Assembly (NCBI GenBank): GCA_905480605.1
Contig: CAJQRD010000078.1
Span: forward strand, 1 to 64,000
Reading direction: 5' to 3'
Length of the DNA: 64,000 bases
Origin: an uncultured Saprospiraceae bacterium
GTDB taxonomy: Bacteria; Bacteroidota; Bacteroidia; Chitinophagales; Saprospiraceae
Positions 24,146 to 33,633 of the stretch are shown here, piece by piece (within the stretch, counting starts at the first letter, position 1; each line of letters opens with the position of its first letter). The position numbers and the translations under genes were made by a program. The notes below the pieces were generated by a model. That model worked only from the letters and a program-made list of their open reading frames with translations. It was not told the origin of the DNA and searched no databases.

Positions 24146-25798
24146 ATGCTTCCTAATATAAATCCAACCGAAACTGTAGCTTGGAAAAAGCTGACTACTC
24201 ATTTTGAAGAAATGAAAACCATTCAAATGAAAACGCTTTTCAAGGATGACCCTGCAAGGTTTAAAAAAATGTCCATTCAACTCAATGAGTTGTTATTCGA
24301 TTATTCAAAAAATATTATAACAGATAAAACCAAAAAGCTGCTGATAGATTTGGCGGAGGAGTGCCAATTAAAGAAGGCCATAGAAAAGATGTTTAAAGGA
24401 GAGGTAATAAATGGGACTGAGCATCGTGCCGTTTTACATACCGCATTAAGAAATTATTCGGAACAGCAAGTTTCAGTTGATAAGGTAGACGTAATGCCGG
24501 AAATAAAAAAAGTACAGCATCAGATGAAAGCCTTCTGCGAAAAAGTACACAGTGGTGAATGGAAAGGTTTTACAGGTAAAAAAATAAAACACATTGTCAA
24601 TATCGGTATTGGCGGCAGTGACCTTGGTCCAGTGATGGTAACTGAAGCACTTCGCCCTTATTGGGTGGAAGGCATTCAGGCTCATTTTGTATCTAATGTG
24701 GATGGAACTCAGATAGCAGAAACGCTAAAGAATATTGACCCAGAAGAAACACTTTTTCTCATTGCCTCTAAAACTTTCACTACACAGGAAACCATGACCA
24801 ATGCACATACTGCCCGAGAATGGTTTTTAAAGTCAGCAAAAGATGAAAATAAAATTGCACTGCATTTTGTTGCATTATCAACAAATGAAAAGGCCGCATT
24901 AAAGTTTGGAATTGCAACAGAGAATGTGTTTAGATTTTGGGATTGGGTAGGTGGCCGATATAGTTTGTGGAGTGCTGTAGGTTTATCTATTGCGCTAACT
25001 ATCGGTTATGATAATTTTGAACAACTTTTAAAAGGAGCGCACGAAAGTGACTTGCATTTTAGAAATACTTCATTCGACAATAATATTCCTGTTTTAATGG
25101 CGCTAATTGGATTATGGTACACCAATTTCTTTGGGACAGAGTCTGAGTGTATACTTCCTTATGATCAATATTTGCATAGATTCGCTGCCTATTTTCAACA
25201 AGGAAATATGGAGAGCAATGGCAAATTTATAGACCGGAGTGGCAAAGTGGTTTCTTATAAAACAGGCCCAGTCGTTTGGGGGGAACCAGGGACAAATGGT
25301 CAACATGCCTTTTACCAACTTATCCACCAAGGCACTCATTTAATTCCATGTGATTTTATAGCACCAGCAATTAGTCATAATCCAGAAGGAGAACACCATA
25401 CTATATTAATTTCTAATTTTTTAGCCCAAACAGAAGCTTTGATGAATGGAAAAACCAAAGAAGAAGTCGCTAACGAATTACAAGGTATGGAAATATCGGA
25501 AATGGAAAAAATAATTCCTTTTAAAGTTTTCAAAGGAAACCGTCCAACCAATTCTATACTGCTGAAGAAAGTAACTCCATTTTCTTTAGGCTCCTTGATT
25601 GCTTTATATGAGCATAAAATATTTGTACAAGGCATTATCTGGAATATTTTCAGCTTCGACCAATGGGGAGTAGAGCTTGGAAAAAAACTAGCAAAAACCA
25701 TTTATTCAGAATTAAAGATTGAAAGTGATATTTCCAATCATGATTCTTCAACTATTGGCTTAATCAATTCTTTTAAGAAAATGGCAGCAGGTGATTAA
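24146..25798 (+). CDS. pgi: glucose-6-phosphate isomerase
   Basis: Interconverts glucose 6-phosphate and fructose 6-phosphate in glycolysis and gluconeogenesis. Family signatures are [18 protein letters not shown] (about residues 152-169), [17 protein letters not shown], the [12 protein letters not shown] motif, and the C-terminal [13 protein letters not shown]. The length of 550 matches the classical E. coli type (549). It is followed after 26 bases by a sugar-kinase gene that would feed it glucose 6-phosphate, so the two make a glucose-entry module. Confidence 0.96.
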   Translation: MLPNINPTETVAWKKLTTHFEEMKTIQMKTLFKDDPARFKKMSIQLNELLFDYSKNIITDKTKKLLIDLAEECQLKKAIEKMFKGEVINGTEHRAVLHTALRNYSEQQVSVDKVDVMPEIKKVQHQMKAFCEKVHSGEWKGFTGKKIKHIVNIGIGGSDLGPVMVTEALRPYWVEGIQAHFVSNVDGTQIAETLKNIDPEETLFLIASKTFTTQETMTNAHTAREWFLKSAKDENKIALHFVALSTNEKAALKFGIATENVFRFWDWVGGRYSLWSAVGLSIALTIGYDNFEQLLKGAHESDLHFRNTSFDNNIPVLMALIGLWYTNFFGTESECILPYDQYLHRFAAYFQQGNMESNGKFIDRSGKVVSYKTGPVVWGEPGTNGQHAFYQLIHQGTHLIPCDFIAPAISHNPEGEHHTILISNFLAQTEALMNGKTKEEVANELQGMEISEMEKIIPFKVFKGNRPTNSILLKKVTPFSLGSLIALYEHKIFVQGIIWNIFSFDQWGVELGKKLAKTIYSELKIESDISNHDSSTIGLINSFKKMAAGD

Positions 25799-25824
25799 AT
25801 TATCGAATAGCTTAAATCAAAAGA

Positions 25825-26533
25825 ATGAAAGACTATAAAGTATTATCCATAGATATTGGCGGAACTCGCATTAAGGCAACAGTTTTAAATGCAGAGGGAG
25901 AAGAAACAGAAGATTACAAAATGTTGGATACCCCTAAACCAGCAAGTCCTGAAAATGTATTGGTTGTGCTTAAAGAAATCGTAGCAGGGTTTAAGGATTT
26001 TGATTATATCTCTGTTGGCTTTCCTGGCTATATCAAAAACGGAACTGTGAAAACTGCTCCAAATTTAGGAACCGAAATATGGCAAAACAATAATTTTGAA
26101 AAAAAAAATATGTGATGTCTTTGGCAAACCAGCCCAAGTTGTAAATGATGCAGATTTGCAAGGATTAGGAGTCGTAAGTGGTAAAGATTTTGAAATATTG
26201 GTGACACTTGGCACTGGGTTCGGTACTGCTTTTTTGAAAAATGGAATTTTATTTCCACACATTGAACTGGCGCATCATCCTGTTGTCAAAAATAAAGACT
26301 ACGATCAATATATTGGAGACAAAGAACTTAAATCAATTGGCGTAGAAAAATGGAATAAGCGGATGAAAGAAGTAATCCAAATCTTAAAAACTGTATTCAA
26401 TTATGACCGTTTGTATATTGGTGGTGGTAATGCCCGTTTCCTTGAGTTTAAACTAGATGATAACATAAAAATTGTAACCAATGAAGATGGTATCAAAGGA
26501 GGAGCTAAACTTTGGGAGAATCGAAATAGCTAA
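25825..26533 (+). pseudogene. ROK-family sugar kinase (glucokinase-type), single-base frameshift
   Basis: The first frame (25825-26115) starts MKDYKVLSIDIGGTRIKATVL, the ATP-phosphate motif of ROK kinases, and contains SVGFPGYIKNGTVKTAPNLG. The second (about 26096-26533) continues with VVNDADLQGLGVV, the LGTGFGTAF phosphate loop and LYIGGGNARF. The join is a run of ten A at 26099-26108; nine would restore one frame of about 235 codons. The size and the position directly after pgi suggest glucokinase, possibly of the polyphosphate-using kind. Everything else in the gene is intact, so an assembly or sequencing indel, or a slippery-site shift, is as likely as true inactivation. Confidence 0.75.
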
Positions 26534-26574
26534 TTAAATGTAAACATAATTTCATGAATTTTTCTTTTTTGATA

Positions 26575-26620
26575 TTGGGGGGTATTCTGTTTTCCAATGG
26601 ATAGGGAAACGAATCCCCAA
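26575..26620. other. imperfect stem-loop, 46 bases
   Basis: TTGGGG (26575-26580) pairs with CCCCAA (26615-26620), and the stem continues as ATTC/GAAT and TTTCC/GGGAAA with small bulges around the loop AATGGATA. No U-run follows on either strand, so it is not a typical terminator. It lies 66 bp before a methyltransferase gene and may act in that leader. Confidence 0.35.
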
Positions 26621-26685
26621 GAAAGTGCTTGAGAATTAGAGCATATTACCTATTATAATACTACTTTTGGCAAAAATTAAGGAAA

Positions 26686-27453
26686 GTGAGCGATAATAAG
26701 GCAGATTACCAACCAGAACCATATTGGTCAGATGTAGCAAAAAGGATCTCTGAAAGGGAAAAGAGCAATATTATTGCAGGTGATGATGAGCCTTTTTACA
26801 GATATAAAAGGAAAAAATTTCTAAATCTACTAGATACATTAGATTTTTCAGATAAACTCGTATTAGAAGTGGGTAGTGGCCCAGGTGGAAATTTAGGTTA
26901 CATCAAAAAGAAAGGTCTTGCCAAGGAAATTGTTGGTGCCGACATTTCAAACGATATGATAGAATTGGCTACTAAAAATACAGGCCTTAAAATATTTAAA
27001 ACAAATGGAGAAGTATTGCCATTTCCTGACGATCACTTCGATATCGTTTTTACATCTACTGTCCTTCAGCACAATACCAATCACACCACATTAAAAAAAT
27101 TGATTGCAGAACTTGCTAGGGTTTCTAAAGATAAGGTTGTTCTTTTTGAAAGAATTGAAAATGACTTAAGAGGTGATGAATTGAATCAAGGAAGACCAAT
27201 CAGTTTTTATGCAAAACTACTCAGTAAAAGTAAATTCAAATTACACAAATCCAAATCAATAAATATTTTAATCAGTTATTACGTTTGTGGATTTGCTAGA
27301 AAAGTATTCAGTTCTAAAACTAGAAAAGAAGGAGAACCTCTTAGTAAGGTGTCATTGCTAATACAAAATATAACATTGCCATTTACATCTAAACTTGACT
27401 ATCTTTTTAACGTCAATAAGGATTTGGTAAAATTGGAATTCATAAAGAAATAG
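26686..27453 (+). CDS. class I SAM-dependent methyltransferase
   Basis: A 255-residue soluble methyltransferase. SAM-binding motif I is VLEVGSGPGGNLGYI (about residues 64-78), with the acidic end of strand 2 in VGADISNDMIELA and motif II DIVFTSTVLQHN. The C-terminal third has no named domain. The start is GTG at 26686, since no ATG precedes motif I. It stands alone between the sugar-kinase gene and a convergent hydrolase. Substrate cannot be told from sequence; the FTSTVLQH context resembles small-molecule methyltransferases of the UbiE/BioC-like group. Confidence 0.78.
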   Translation: MSDNKADYQPEPYWSDVAKRISEREKSNIIAGDDEPFYRYKRKKFLNLLDTLDFSDKLVLEVGSGPGGNLGYIKKKGLAKEIVGADISNDMIELATKNTGLKIFKTNGEVLPFPDDHFDIVFTSTVLQHNTNHTTLKKLIAELARVSKDKVVLFERIENDLRGDELNQGRPISFYAKLLSKSKFKLHKSKSINILISYYVCGFARKVFSSKTRKEGEPLSKVSLLIQNITLPFTSKLDYLFNVNKDLVKLEFIKK

Positions 27454-27497
27454 TTTTCTTTATATAAAAGTTTAGAATCTATATTTGGTTTCGCTAA

Positions 27498-28157
27498 TTA
27501 AACTGAAAAATATTTTTGGAACAATTGATTCAATTGTTGTCTATCTACCCTATGGTCTCCATCATATTCTTCAATCGTAACATTCAAATCATTTATCTTT
27601 ATTACATCTTTCAATGCATTGATACGATCTTTTGTTAAAAATTGATCTTGTCTTCCAAATGTGTAAATTAGATCTCTACCTTGCAATTCCGTTTTAGATT
27701 CTTTCAAATCTATATCTTCCGGAAACCAGCATGAATAACCCAAAACATGATCACAAGCAACTACTTTGCCATTTAACCATCTGAACAAAGTTGTGCCACC
27801 TTGTGAAAAACCAAAAACAATTTTCTTACACTCATCACTTAATTGTCCTTCATATTTGGAATACAAATTTGATAAATACCCGTTAAAGTCATCAATCTCA
27901 TCGAGCCTATCTCTACTGGTCATCCAACTTGCAACGACATCACCACCAAAACCATTAGCATAAAAACGATTCATGGCTTCCGGAGCAACAACGAAATGTT
28001 CATCAGCATCAAAGTCCTTAAACTTATACAGCATTTGCTCAGATAACATTTTCGATCCATGCAATGCAAACCAAAAATATTTTGTTTCACTTGTCAGATT
28101 TCCCCAAGTTGAATACCGAGCAGTTTTAAGTGTTTTTATATAGTTTACGTTTATCAT
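27498..28157 (-). CDS. alpha/beta hydrolase of the phospholipase/carboxylesterase type
   Basis: A 219-residue soluble alpha/beta hydrolase. The nucleophile elbow is GFSQGG (Ser118) and the C-terminal catalytic histidine lies in YDGDHRVDRQQL; the acid is probably the Asp in FGRQDQFL. The oxyanion-loop region is FALHGSKMLS. The size and motifs match the carboxylesterase 2-like (YpfH/EstB) family, which acts on short esters; the natural substrate is unknown. It is convergent with the methyltransferase and precedes a dispersed repeat. Confidence 0.78.
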   Translation of the reverse strand: MINVNYIKTLKTARYSTWGNLTSETKYFWFALHGSKMLSEQMLYKFKDFDADEHFVVAPEAMNRFYANGFGGDVVASWMTSRDRLDEIDDFNGYLSNLYSKYEGQLSDECKKIVFGFSQGGTTLFRWLNGKVVACDHVLGYSCWFPEDIDLKESKTELQGRDLIYTFGRQDQFLTKDRINALKDVIKINDLNVTIEEYDGDHRVDRQQLNQLFQKYFSV

Positions 28158-28238
28158 TTCTCAACTTTGTTTACCGAAGTTTTTTACACGAAGGTAAATG
28201 ACCTAATTATTTAATGTCAATAATAATTAATTAGCTAT

Positions 28239-28282
28239 TCTCTGTGTAACTCTGTGCTTTCTCAGTGAACTCTGTGGTAAAA
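28239..28282. repeat. dispersed CTCTGTG-type intergenic repeat, copy 1
   Basis: TCTCTGTGTAACTCTGTG followed after a short gap by AACTCTGTGGTAAAA. The same words occur inverted at 40834-40871, and a related copy lies at 40725-40770. This kind of CTCTGTG-rich intergenic repeat occurs in many environmental Bacteroidota; its function is unknown. Confidence 0.7.
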
Positions 28283-28366
28283 CAAAAAAACCAAATCCAA
28301 TAATTCATAACCCTTAATTTTTATTCACAAAAGTTTCCTGAAGAAAACTCAGGTGAACATTAATAC

Positions 28367-28849
28367 TTAATCCACTTCAGCCTTAAACTCACTCTTCCCC
28401 CCAGACTTACTCATCAACCTCGTTTCTTTAATTACGATGTCATGAGAAAAAGCTTTACACATATCATATATCGTCAAAGCCGCAATACTGGCTCCTGTAA
28501 GAGCTTCCATTTCCACACCAGTTTTACCTTCCACTTTTACTTGGCAATCAATTACAATTTCATCTTTGTCATTGATATGAATTTTCACATCACATTTGCT
28601 AATCATCAAAGGATGACACAAAGGAATAAGGTTGCTTGTTTGCTTCACGGCCATGACGCCAGCTAAAATTGCTGTTTGAAATACAGGTCCCTTTTTAGTA
28701 TGAATTTCGTCACCTTTAAAGTGAGATAAGATTTCTTCATTTACGATAACAATCGACCGTGCCTGAGCAGTTCTACTGGTAACCGCCTTCTCAGAAACAT
28801 CTACCATACTTGGATTGTTAGATGCATTAAGATGTGTGAATTCTCCCAT
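28367..28849 (-). CDS. moaC: cyclic pyranopterin monophosphate synthase
   Basis: With MoaA it converts GTP to cyclic pyranopterin monophosphate, the first intermediate of molybdenum cofactor. Family signatures are the N-terminal FTHLNASNNPSMVDVSEK, the LIPLCHPLMI segment and EMEALTGASIAALTIYDMCKA. The length of 160 is standard. It ends the minus-strand run moaC-moaA-xdhC (reading right to left: xdhC, moaA, moaC) with 36 bp to moaA. Conserved catalytic lysines and histidines of the family are in place as far as can be seen. Confidence 0.95.
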   Translation of the reverse strand: MGEFTHLNASNNPSMVDVSEKAVTSRTAQARSIVIVNEEILSHFKGDEIHTKKGPVFQTAILAGVMAVKQTSNLIPLCHPLMISKCDVKIHINDKDEIVIDCQVKVEGKTGVEMEALTGASIAALTIYDMCKAFSHDIVIKETRLMSKSGGKSEFKAEVD

Positions 28850-28885
28850 TATATTTATTTTTCTAATTCATAATTATGAATTAAA

Positions 28886-29875
28886 TTATCCTCCAATAGT
28901 TGCCATACTCTCTCCTACTGGGCCAAATCCCGTTCGATTGCGCTCAGCTTCAAATCCATCTAATGCTCTATGACTGATTGCATTTTGAATAGCTTCCAAC
29001 AACTGTTGATCTGTAGCCCCGGCTCTAATAATATCTTTCACGTTAAACACACCGCTATCATACAAACATGTTTTCAAAACGCCCGTTGGTGTTATTCTTA
29101 TGCGATTACAAGACCCACAAAACGATCTTGTATATGCAGGAATAATTCCAAACGTACCTTTATATCCTTCAACCTGATAATTCAACGAAGTCGATGACTT
29201 TGCATCTTTAAGTTTATTAATATTAGGATATGCAGAAGATATGTGCTCCAGGATTTTCATGTAATTCCATTCCAATTCTGGAGTATAATCTCCTCCTCCA
29301 TTAAATGGCATTTCCTCTATGAATCTCACAGATACAGGTGTGTCACGTCCTAATGCAACCATAGGAATCAGATCATCAATGTTTTGTCCTTTCATTACAA
29401 CAGCATTGAGTTTTAAATCAACACCTTTTTTTAGCATGGCTTCATAGCAAGACCAAACTGTATTAAACAAATCTCTTCTGGTTATATCGTTAAAACGTTT
29501 AGGATCTATGCTGTCAATACTTAAATTAAATGAAGTAATTCCCAGCTTGATCAATTCATCAAGATGACCTTCAGTTAGCGTACCGTTAGTCGTGATTGCA
29601 ATCTTAGATAGTCTATCATTCGACGCCAGTTCTGTAAAGAAAGACATGATACCTTTTCGCAAAAATGGCTCTCCTCCTGTTATTCTTACTTTGTTCACGC
29701 CATTAGCCGAAAGCACATCAACCAATCTCAATGTTTCTTCGTAGGTCAAAAGTTCTTTTCGCTTTACAAAGTCAATGCCTTCTTCTGGCATACAATAAAA
29801 ACACCTTAGGTTACACTTGTCTGTAACAGCAATGCGCACGTAGTCTATATGTCTTCCATGGTTATCTACCAGCAT
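28886..29875 (-). CDS. moaA: GTP 3',8-cyclase
   Basis: Radical-SAM enzyme that starts molybdenum cofactor synthesis from GTP. The N-terminal cluster motif is CNLRCFYC (Cys21, Cys25, Cys28), the SAM-binding GGEP is in RITGGEPFLRKG, and the C-terminal second 4Fe-4S cluster is CGSCNRIRITPTGVLKTC. The protein ends in Gly-Gly, as active MoaA proteins do, because the tail enters the active site. Length 329 is normal. It lies 8 bp from the XdhC-type gene, indicating one operon. Confidence 0.96.
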   Translation of the reverse strand: MLVDNHGRHIDYVRIAVTDKCNLRCFYCMPEEGIDFVKRKELLTYEETLRLVDVLSANGVNKVRITGGEPFLRKGIMSFFTELASNDRLSKIAITTNGTLTEGHLDELIKLGITSFNLSIDSIDPKRFNDITRRDLFNTVWSCYEAMLKKGVDLKLNAVVMKGQNIDDLIPMVALGRDTPVSVRFIEEMPFNGGGDYTPELEWNYMKILEHISSAYPNINKLKDAKSSTSLNYQVEGYKGTFGIIPAYTRSFCGSCNRIRITPTGVLKTCLYDSGVFNVKDIIRAGATDQQLLEAIQNAISHRALDGFEAERNRTGFGPVGESMATIGG

Positions 29876-29883
29876 CTGTATTT

Positions 29884-30981
29884 TTATAAGTGATCATGTA
29901 TCGTACCTTTTCTAAATTTTAAAGAACCTCCTTCACGCTTTCTCAAAACAGCCACAATTTCTGCTGCTATTGACAATGCTATTTCTTCTGGTGATTCTGC
30001 ACCTATATCTAATCCAACAGGGCTGAAAAAGTAATTCAATTTATCAATATTATCTTGACCAATATCATTCTCCATTTTGAGCAGCCTCTTTCTAGGTCCT
30101 AACATTCCAATGTAAGATAAGTTTTGTTTCAAAATATATGGCAACAATTCTTTGTCATGATTGTAATCGTGAGACATCAGCACAACAGCCGTGTATTCAT
30201 CAATCGGAACGTTTTGATAATCCTCATATTCATAAACAGATTTGGAGTTGGCAAATATTGATTTCGACATTTTTTTCTTCCGTCCAACAACATGAATCTC
30301 CCACCCCATTTCTACTGCAATTCCAACGAAAGAAATAACGTCGTAATTGTCACCGATGATTACCAATTTTGTTTCTGGTCTGACATATTCAACGAGTACT
30401 TGCAATTCGTTTGAATCTTTATCAGTCAACTTTAACAATTGTGGTCGACGCTTTAATCTTGTTTCCTTAACGGCATCTATAAATTGAGTTCCTGAAATTC
30501 CACAAAACATAAGATTCTTCAAATCCAATCCTGTTAAAAGCGTTTTTCCCAGAATCGAATGATCACTTTTAGCTTCAATCACTTTCAACAAAATAGCTGG
30601 TTTACCTGATTCTACAGCCTGCCTCAATTGCTCAATCTGGTTATTGGGGTTATTGGGGTCTATCGGTGTAAACAATACCTCAATTCTTCCATTGCATCCC
30701 AGGCCAATTCCAATCTCATTTTTTTCATCATCCAAGGTATCGTAAACGACTTTCGATGAGATATTTTTATAAATAGCTTGCTGTGACCTTCTAAGTGCAT
30801 CTCCCTCCAAGCATCCCCCACTTATTCCACCAACCCAATTTCCAGTAGAACCGACCAACATACGAGCTCCAATTCGACGATAAGAAGATTGTTCGACTTT
30901 AACTACAGATGCCAAGGCCAGCTTCTCTTCTGAGTGATCTGTATTGTCAAAACTTGATATTATGTGGCGAATTTCCTTCAC
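29884..30981 (-). CDS. XdhC/CoxI-family molybdoenzyme maturation protein
   Basis: XdhC-type proteins bind molybdenum cofactor, assist its sulfuration and insert it into xanthine-dehydrogenase-family enzymes. The N-terminal XdhC/CoxI domain shows GNWVGGISGGCLEGD (about 47-61), and the C-terminal Rossmann domain includes KLVIIGDNYDVISFVGIA and MLGPRKRLLKM. The length of 365 is usual. It is the first gene of the minus-strand operon with moaA and moaC. Its presence implies that the genome encodes a xanthine-dehydrogenase-type enzyme, none of which is in this window. Confidence 0.88.
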   Translation of the reverse strand: MKEIRHIISSFDNTDHSEEKLALASVVKVEQSSYRRIGARMLVGSTGNWVGGISGGCLEGDALRRSQQAIYKNISSKVVYDTLDDEKNEIGIGLGCNGRIEVLFTPIDPNNPNNQIEQLRQAVESGKPAILLKVIEAKSDHSILGKTLLTGLDLKNLMFCGISGTQFIDAVKETRLKRRPQLLKLTDKDSNELQVLVEYVRPETKLVIIGDNYDVISFVGIAVEMGWEIHVVGRKKKMSKSIFANSKSVYEYEDYQNVPIDEYTAVVLMSHDYNHDKELLPYILKQNLSYIGMLGPRKRLLKMENDIGQDNIDKLNYFFSPVGLDIGAESPEEIALSIAAEIVAVLRKREGGSLKFRKGTIHDHL

Positions 30982-31068
30982 TTAGCAATTACATTATATT
31001 GAGTCTTGCAAAATAGGTATTTTTAGCAATTCATAGCTTAATTATTCATGAAGTGATCTAAAAACGTA

Positions 31069-31812
31069 ATGTCAGTAGAATACATTGTCCTACTTGTTTT
31101 CATTTTCTTTGTCATTGCTATTTTCTATTCAGCATCTGGCTTCGGTGGTGGTTCTAGCTACCTGGCAACACTAGCACTCTTCCCTATCGAGTTTACAAGT
31201 CTCAGGCTCATTGCTTTGCTTTGCAACATAGCTGTTGTCTCTGGCTCTTCCTACTTATTTTATAAAAGTGGATTGTTAAAAATTAAGCGGCTGATTCCTT
31301 TAATTGGGCTCAGTATTCCTATGGCATTTTTGGGTGGCAGCCTTAAGATTGAAAGCCAGACCTTCTTTATTATTCTGGGACTCACCTTGCTTGTCGCAAG
31401 TATTTCTATGTTATTTTCGTCTAAAGTTGGTAGTCGTAAATTGCCCACCTATTCAAATGCTATAATAGGCGGTGGCATTGGGTTTTTATCAGGAATGGTC
31501 GGAATAGGCGGCGGTATATTTTTATCGCCCATTCTTCATATTTCACAATGGAGCAAACCAAAGGTCATTGCAGCCACAACAGCATTGTTTATTCTCGTAA
31601 ACTCAACAGCTGGATTAATTGGTCAAGTATTGAGCAATGACATATCAATCGAAAGTTCATTAATTTTCTTCTTACTTGTTGCTGTTTTCCTAGGTGGCCA
31701 AATAGGGAGTCGGCTTACTATTCAAAAATTAAACCCTCTAATTGTCAAGAAAATAACAGCCATTTTGATTTTATCAGTATCAATTCGAATACTGTATCAA
31801 TATTTATTCTAA
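31069..31812 (+). CDS. TauE/SafE-family sulfite/organosulfonate exporter
   Basis: A 247-residue membrane protein with about eight hydrophobic segments and the duplicated family motif: SASGFGGGSSYLATLALFP near residue 21 and LSGMVGIGGGIFLSPILH near 145. Members move sulfite, sulfonates or similar anions; substrate is unknown here. It is divergent from xdhC and 23 bp upstream of moaD. The linkage to molybdenum-cofactor genes suggests a sulfur-related anion such as molybdate or sulfite, which is inference only. Confidence 0.82.
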   Translation: MSVEYIVLLVFIFFVIAIFYSASGFGGGSSYLATLALFPIEFTSLRLIALLCNIAVVSGSSYLFYKSGLLKIKRLIPLIGLSIPMAFLGGSLKIESQTFFIILGLTLLVASISMLFSSKVGSRKLPTYSNAIIGGGIGFLSGMVGIGGGIFLSPILHISQWSKPKVIAATTALFILVNSTAGLIGQVLSNDISIESSLIFFLLVAVFLGGQIGSRLTIQKLNPLIVKKITAILILSVSIRILYQYLF

Positions 31813-31835
31813 ATTTAATTTCTGATATTTTAAAA

Positions 31836-32075
31836 ATGAAAGTAAAATGTTTTGGCATAGCAAAGGATATCACAAACACGGATGTCATCAATATTGAAGA
31901 AGAAAATATTCCTCAATCTGTCGAAGATTTAAAAACTTGGATCAACAATAAGTTTCCAGAATTTAAAAACATCAAGTCTTGTATGATTGCTGTCAACCAA
32001 GAATATGCAGAAGATGAACAAATACTAAACCTGGGAGATGAGATTGCTATTATTCCTCCTGTAAGTGGCGGGTGA
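31836..32075 (+). CDS. moaD: molybdopterin synthase small subunit
   Basis: Ubiquitin-like sulfur carrier of 79 residues ending in SGG, whose terminal glycine is adenylated by MoeB and turned into the thiocarboxylate that MoaE uses. Typical beta-grasp features are MKVKCFGIAKDIT at the start and EIAIIPPVSGG at the end. It lies 23 bp after the TauE-type gene and is convergent with the MoeB-rhodanese-MoaE fusion, so all partners of molybdopterin synthase are within 2 kb. Confidence 0.93.
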   Translation: MKVKCFGIAKDITNTDVINIEEENIPQSVEDLKTWINNKFPEFKNIKSCMIAVNQEYAEDEQILNLGDEIAIIPPVSGG

Positions 32076-32101
32076 TTTATTAATATACTATTTCATTTAT
32101 A

Positions 32102-33585
32102 TCAAGGCCGAGAATTAACCCAATAACTGCCATTCTCTAAATGCTCTTTTTTCCATATAGGCACACGATCTTTCAATTGATCTATGGCGTATTCACATGC
32201 TAAGAAAGCATTTTTTCTATGTATTGTTGACACTGCAATTACCACAGCAATATCCTTGATTCCAACATGACCTTCTCGATGATAAATACATACTTTAGCC
32301 GTTCCAAATTTCTCTTGGCATTCATTGGCAATTTTTGTCATTTCTTTGACAGCCATAGCTTGATAGGTTTCAAAGTCCAAATGGGTAACATCTTCTCCTT
32401 TATTATGATTTCTAACTGTTCCCACAAATAAGGCTATACCTCCGCATGACTCATCTACAACATTTTGATAGCATTCGTCTACGGATAATGTTTGAGATTT
32501 AATTTGAATTAAAGTACTTGTATTCTTTTGGATTGTGACAGAATTAAGACCACCTTTCAAACTAAAAACTGACAAGTCCCCTTTCTCAGAAATGATTTTT
32601 TCAACCAAGACACTTGAACGTCTTCCTGACATACAATAAAACACAGCGGGTTTATTATTATCTTTCCAATCTCTAATATTGAAAGATGAAAAAGGTATGC
32701 GTTTTACACTATCAAATATATCTTGATGCTCATCATCTTCAAGTATAGATATCACATTATATACATCTCTATTCTTCTGTATTTCCTCATATGAAATCTC
32801 AGGCACATTTAAACAATGAACAGAATCATAAGATGTACTACTGTAAACTAAGTCCATATCTTGTTTCCAGTTCTTCTTAAGCTTCAACTTGAATTGATCG
32901 TTGGTAAGTGCATTATAGGTCAAAAGGCTTCCACGCAATGGTTGACCGATTCCCAGCACATACTTAATAGCTTCATTGGCTTGCAAAAGACCAATCATTC
33001 CTGCTATTGTGTTGAGTACTCCCACATCTGAACATGAAGGTACATCAAGGTCTGGTTCAGGAAAAGCATCACGTAATTGTATACTGTCTTTGCTCTTATT
33101 TTCAAACAATGAAACATATCCATCAAACTTATAGATCGCTCCATAAACCATTGGAATACCGTTCAAATGACAATAATCATTGACTAAGTATTTAGTCATC
33201 ATATCATCTGTGCATTCTATAACTGTGGTACCAGTCATTATTATTGAATCAATATTGCTCTTTGTCAACATTTCTTCAACAACAAGAACTTCTATCTCAG
33301 AATTCAGTTTTTGAATGTGATTGGCAAGGGCTTGCGATTTGGTTTGAGTTTCCCCTTCTGAATAAAAAACTTGGCGGTGTAAATTTGAGAGATCAGGTAT
33401 GTCTGCATCCACTAAGGTTATCTTTCCAAAACCAGCACCAGCTAGATACGGAGCTACTATTGAGCCCAAACCACCACAACCTATAATAATTACATGACTT
33501 TTATTTAACTTGGTTTGACCTTGAACTCCAATCTCCTTTAACTTAGTTTGTTTGTTATACCTATCGATAATTATTATTTTTTCAA
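32102..33585 (-). CDS. MoeB-rhodanese-MoaE fusion (start region disrupted)
   Basis: Three molybdopterin functions are joined: an adenylyltransferase that activates MoaD (HRQVFYSEGETQ, VPSCSDVGVLNTIAGMIG), a rhodanese with FYCMSGRRSS, and a C-terminal MoaE, the large molybdopterin synthase subunit (FVGTVRNHNKG, YHREGHVGIKD, PIWKKEH). The zinc-binding CxxC pairs of MoeB are missing. The first canonical in-frame start, TTG at 33469, would cut the ATP-binding loop GCGGLG in half. The conserved N-terminus (DRYNKQTKLKEIGVQGQ) is readable upstream in the same frame but has no ATG, GTG or TTG. One extra A in the six-A run at 33577-33582 would join it to a TTG at 33585 (MKKIIIIDRYN). I take the gene to begin there, with an indel or a rare start codon. 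Confidence 0.8.
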
Positions 33586-33633
33586 ATGTAATATATCTAA
33601 AACAAAAACATCACAAATTAAGAATTTAGCTAT

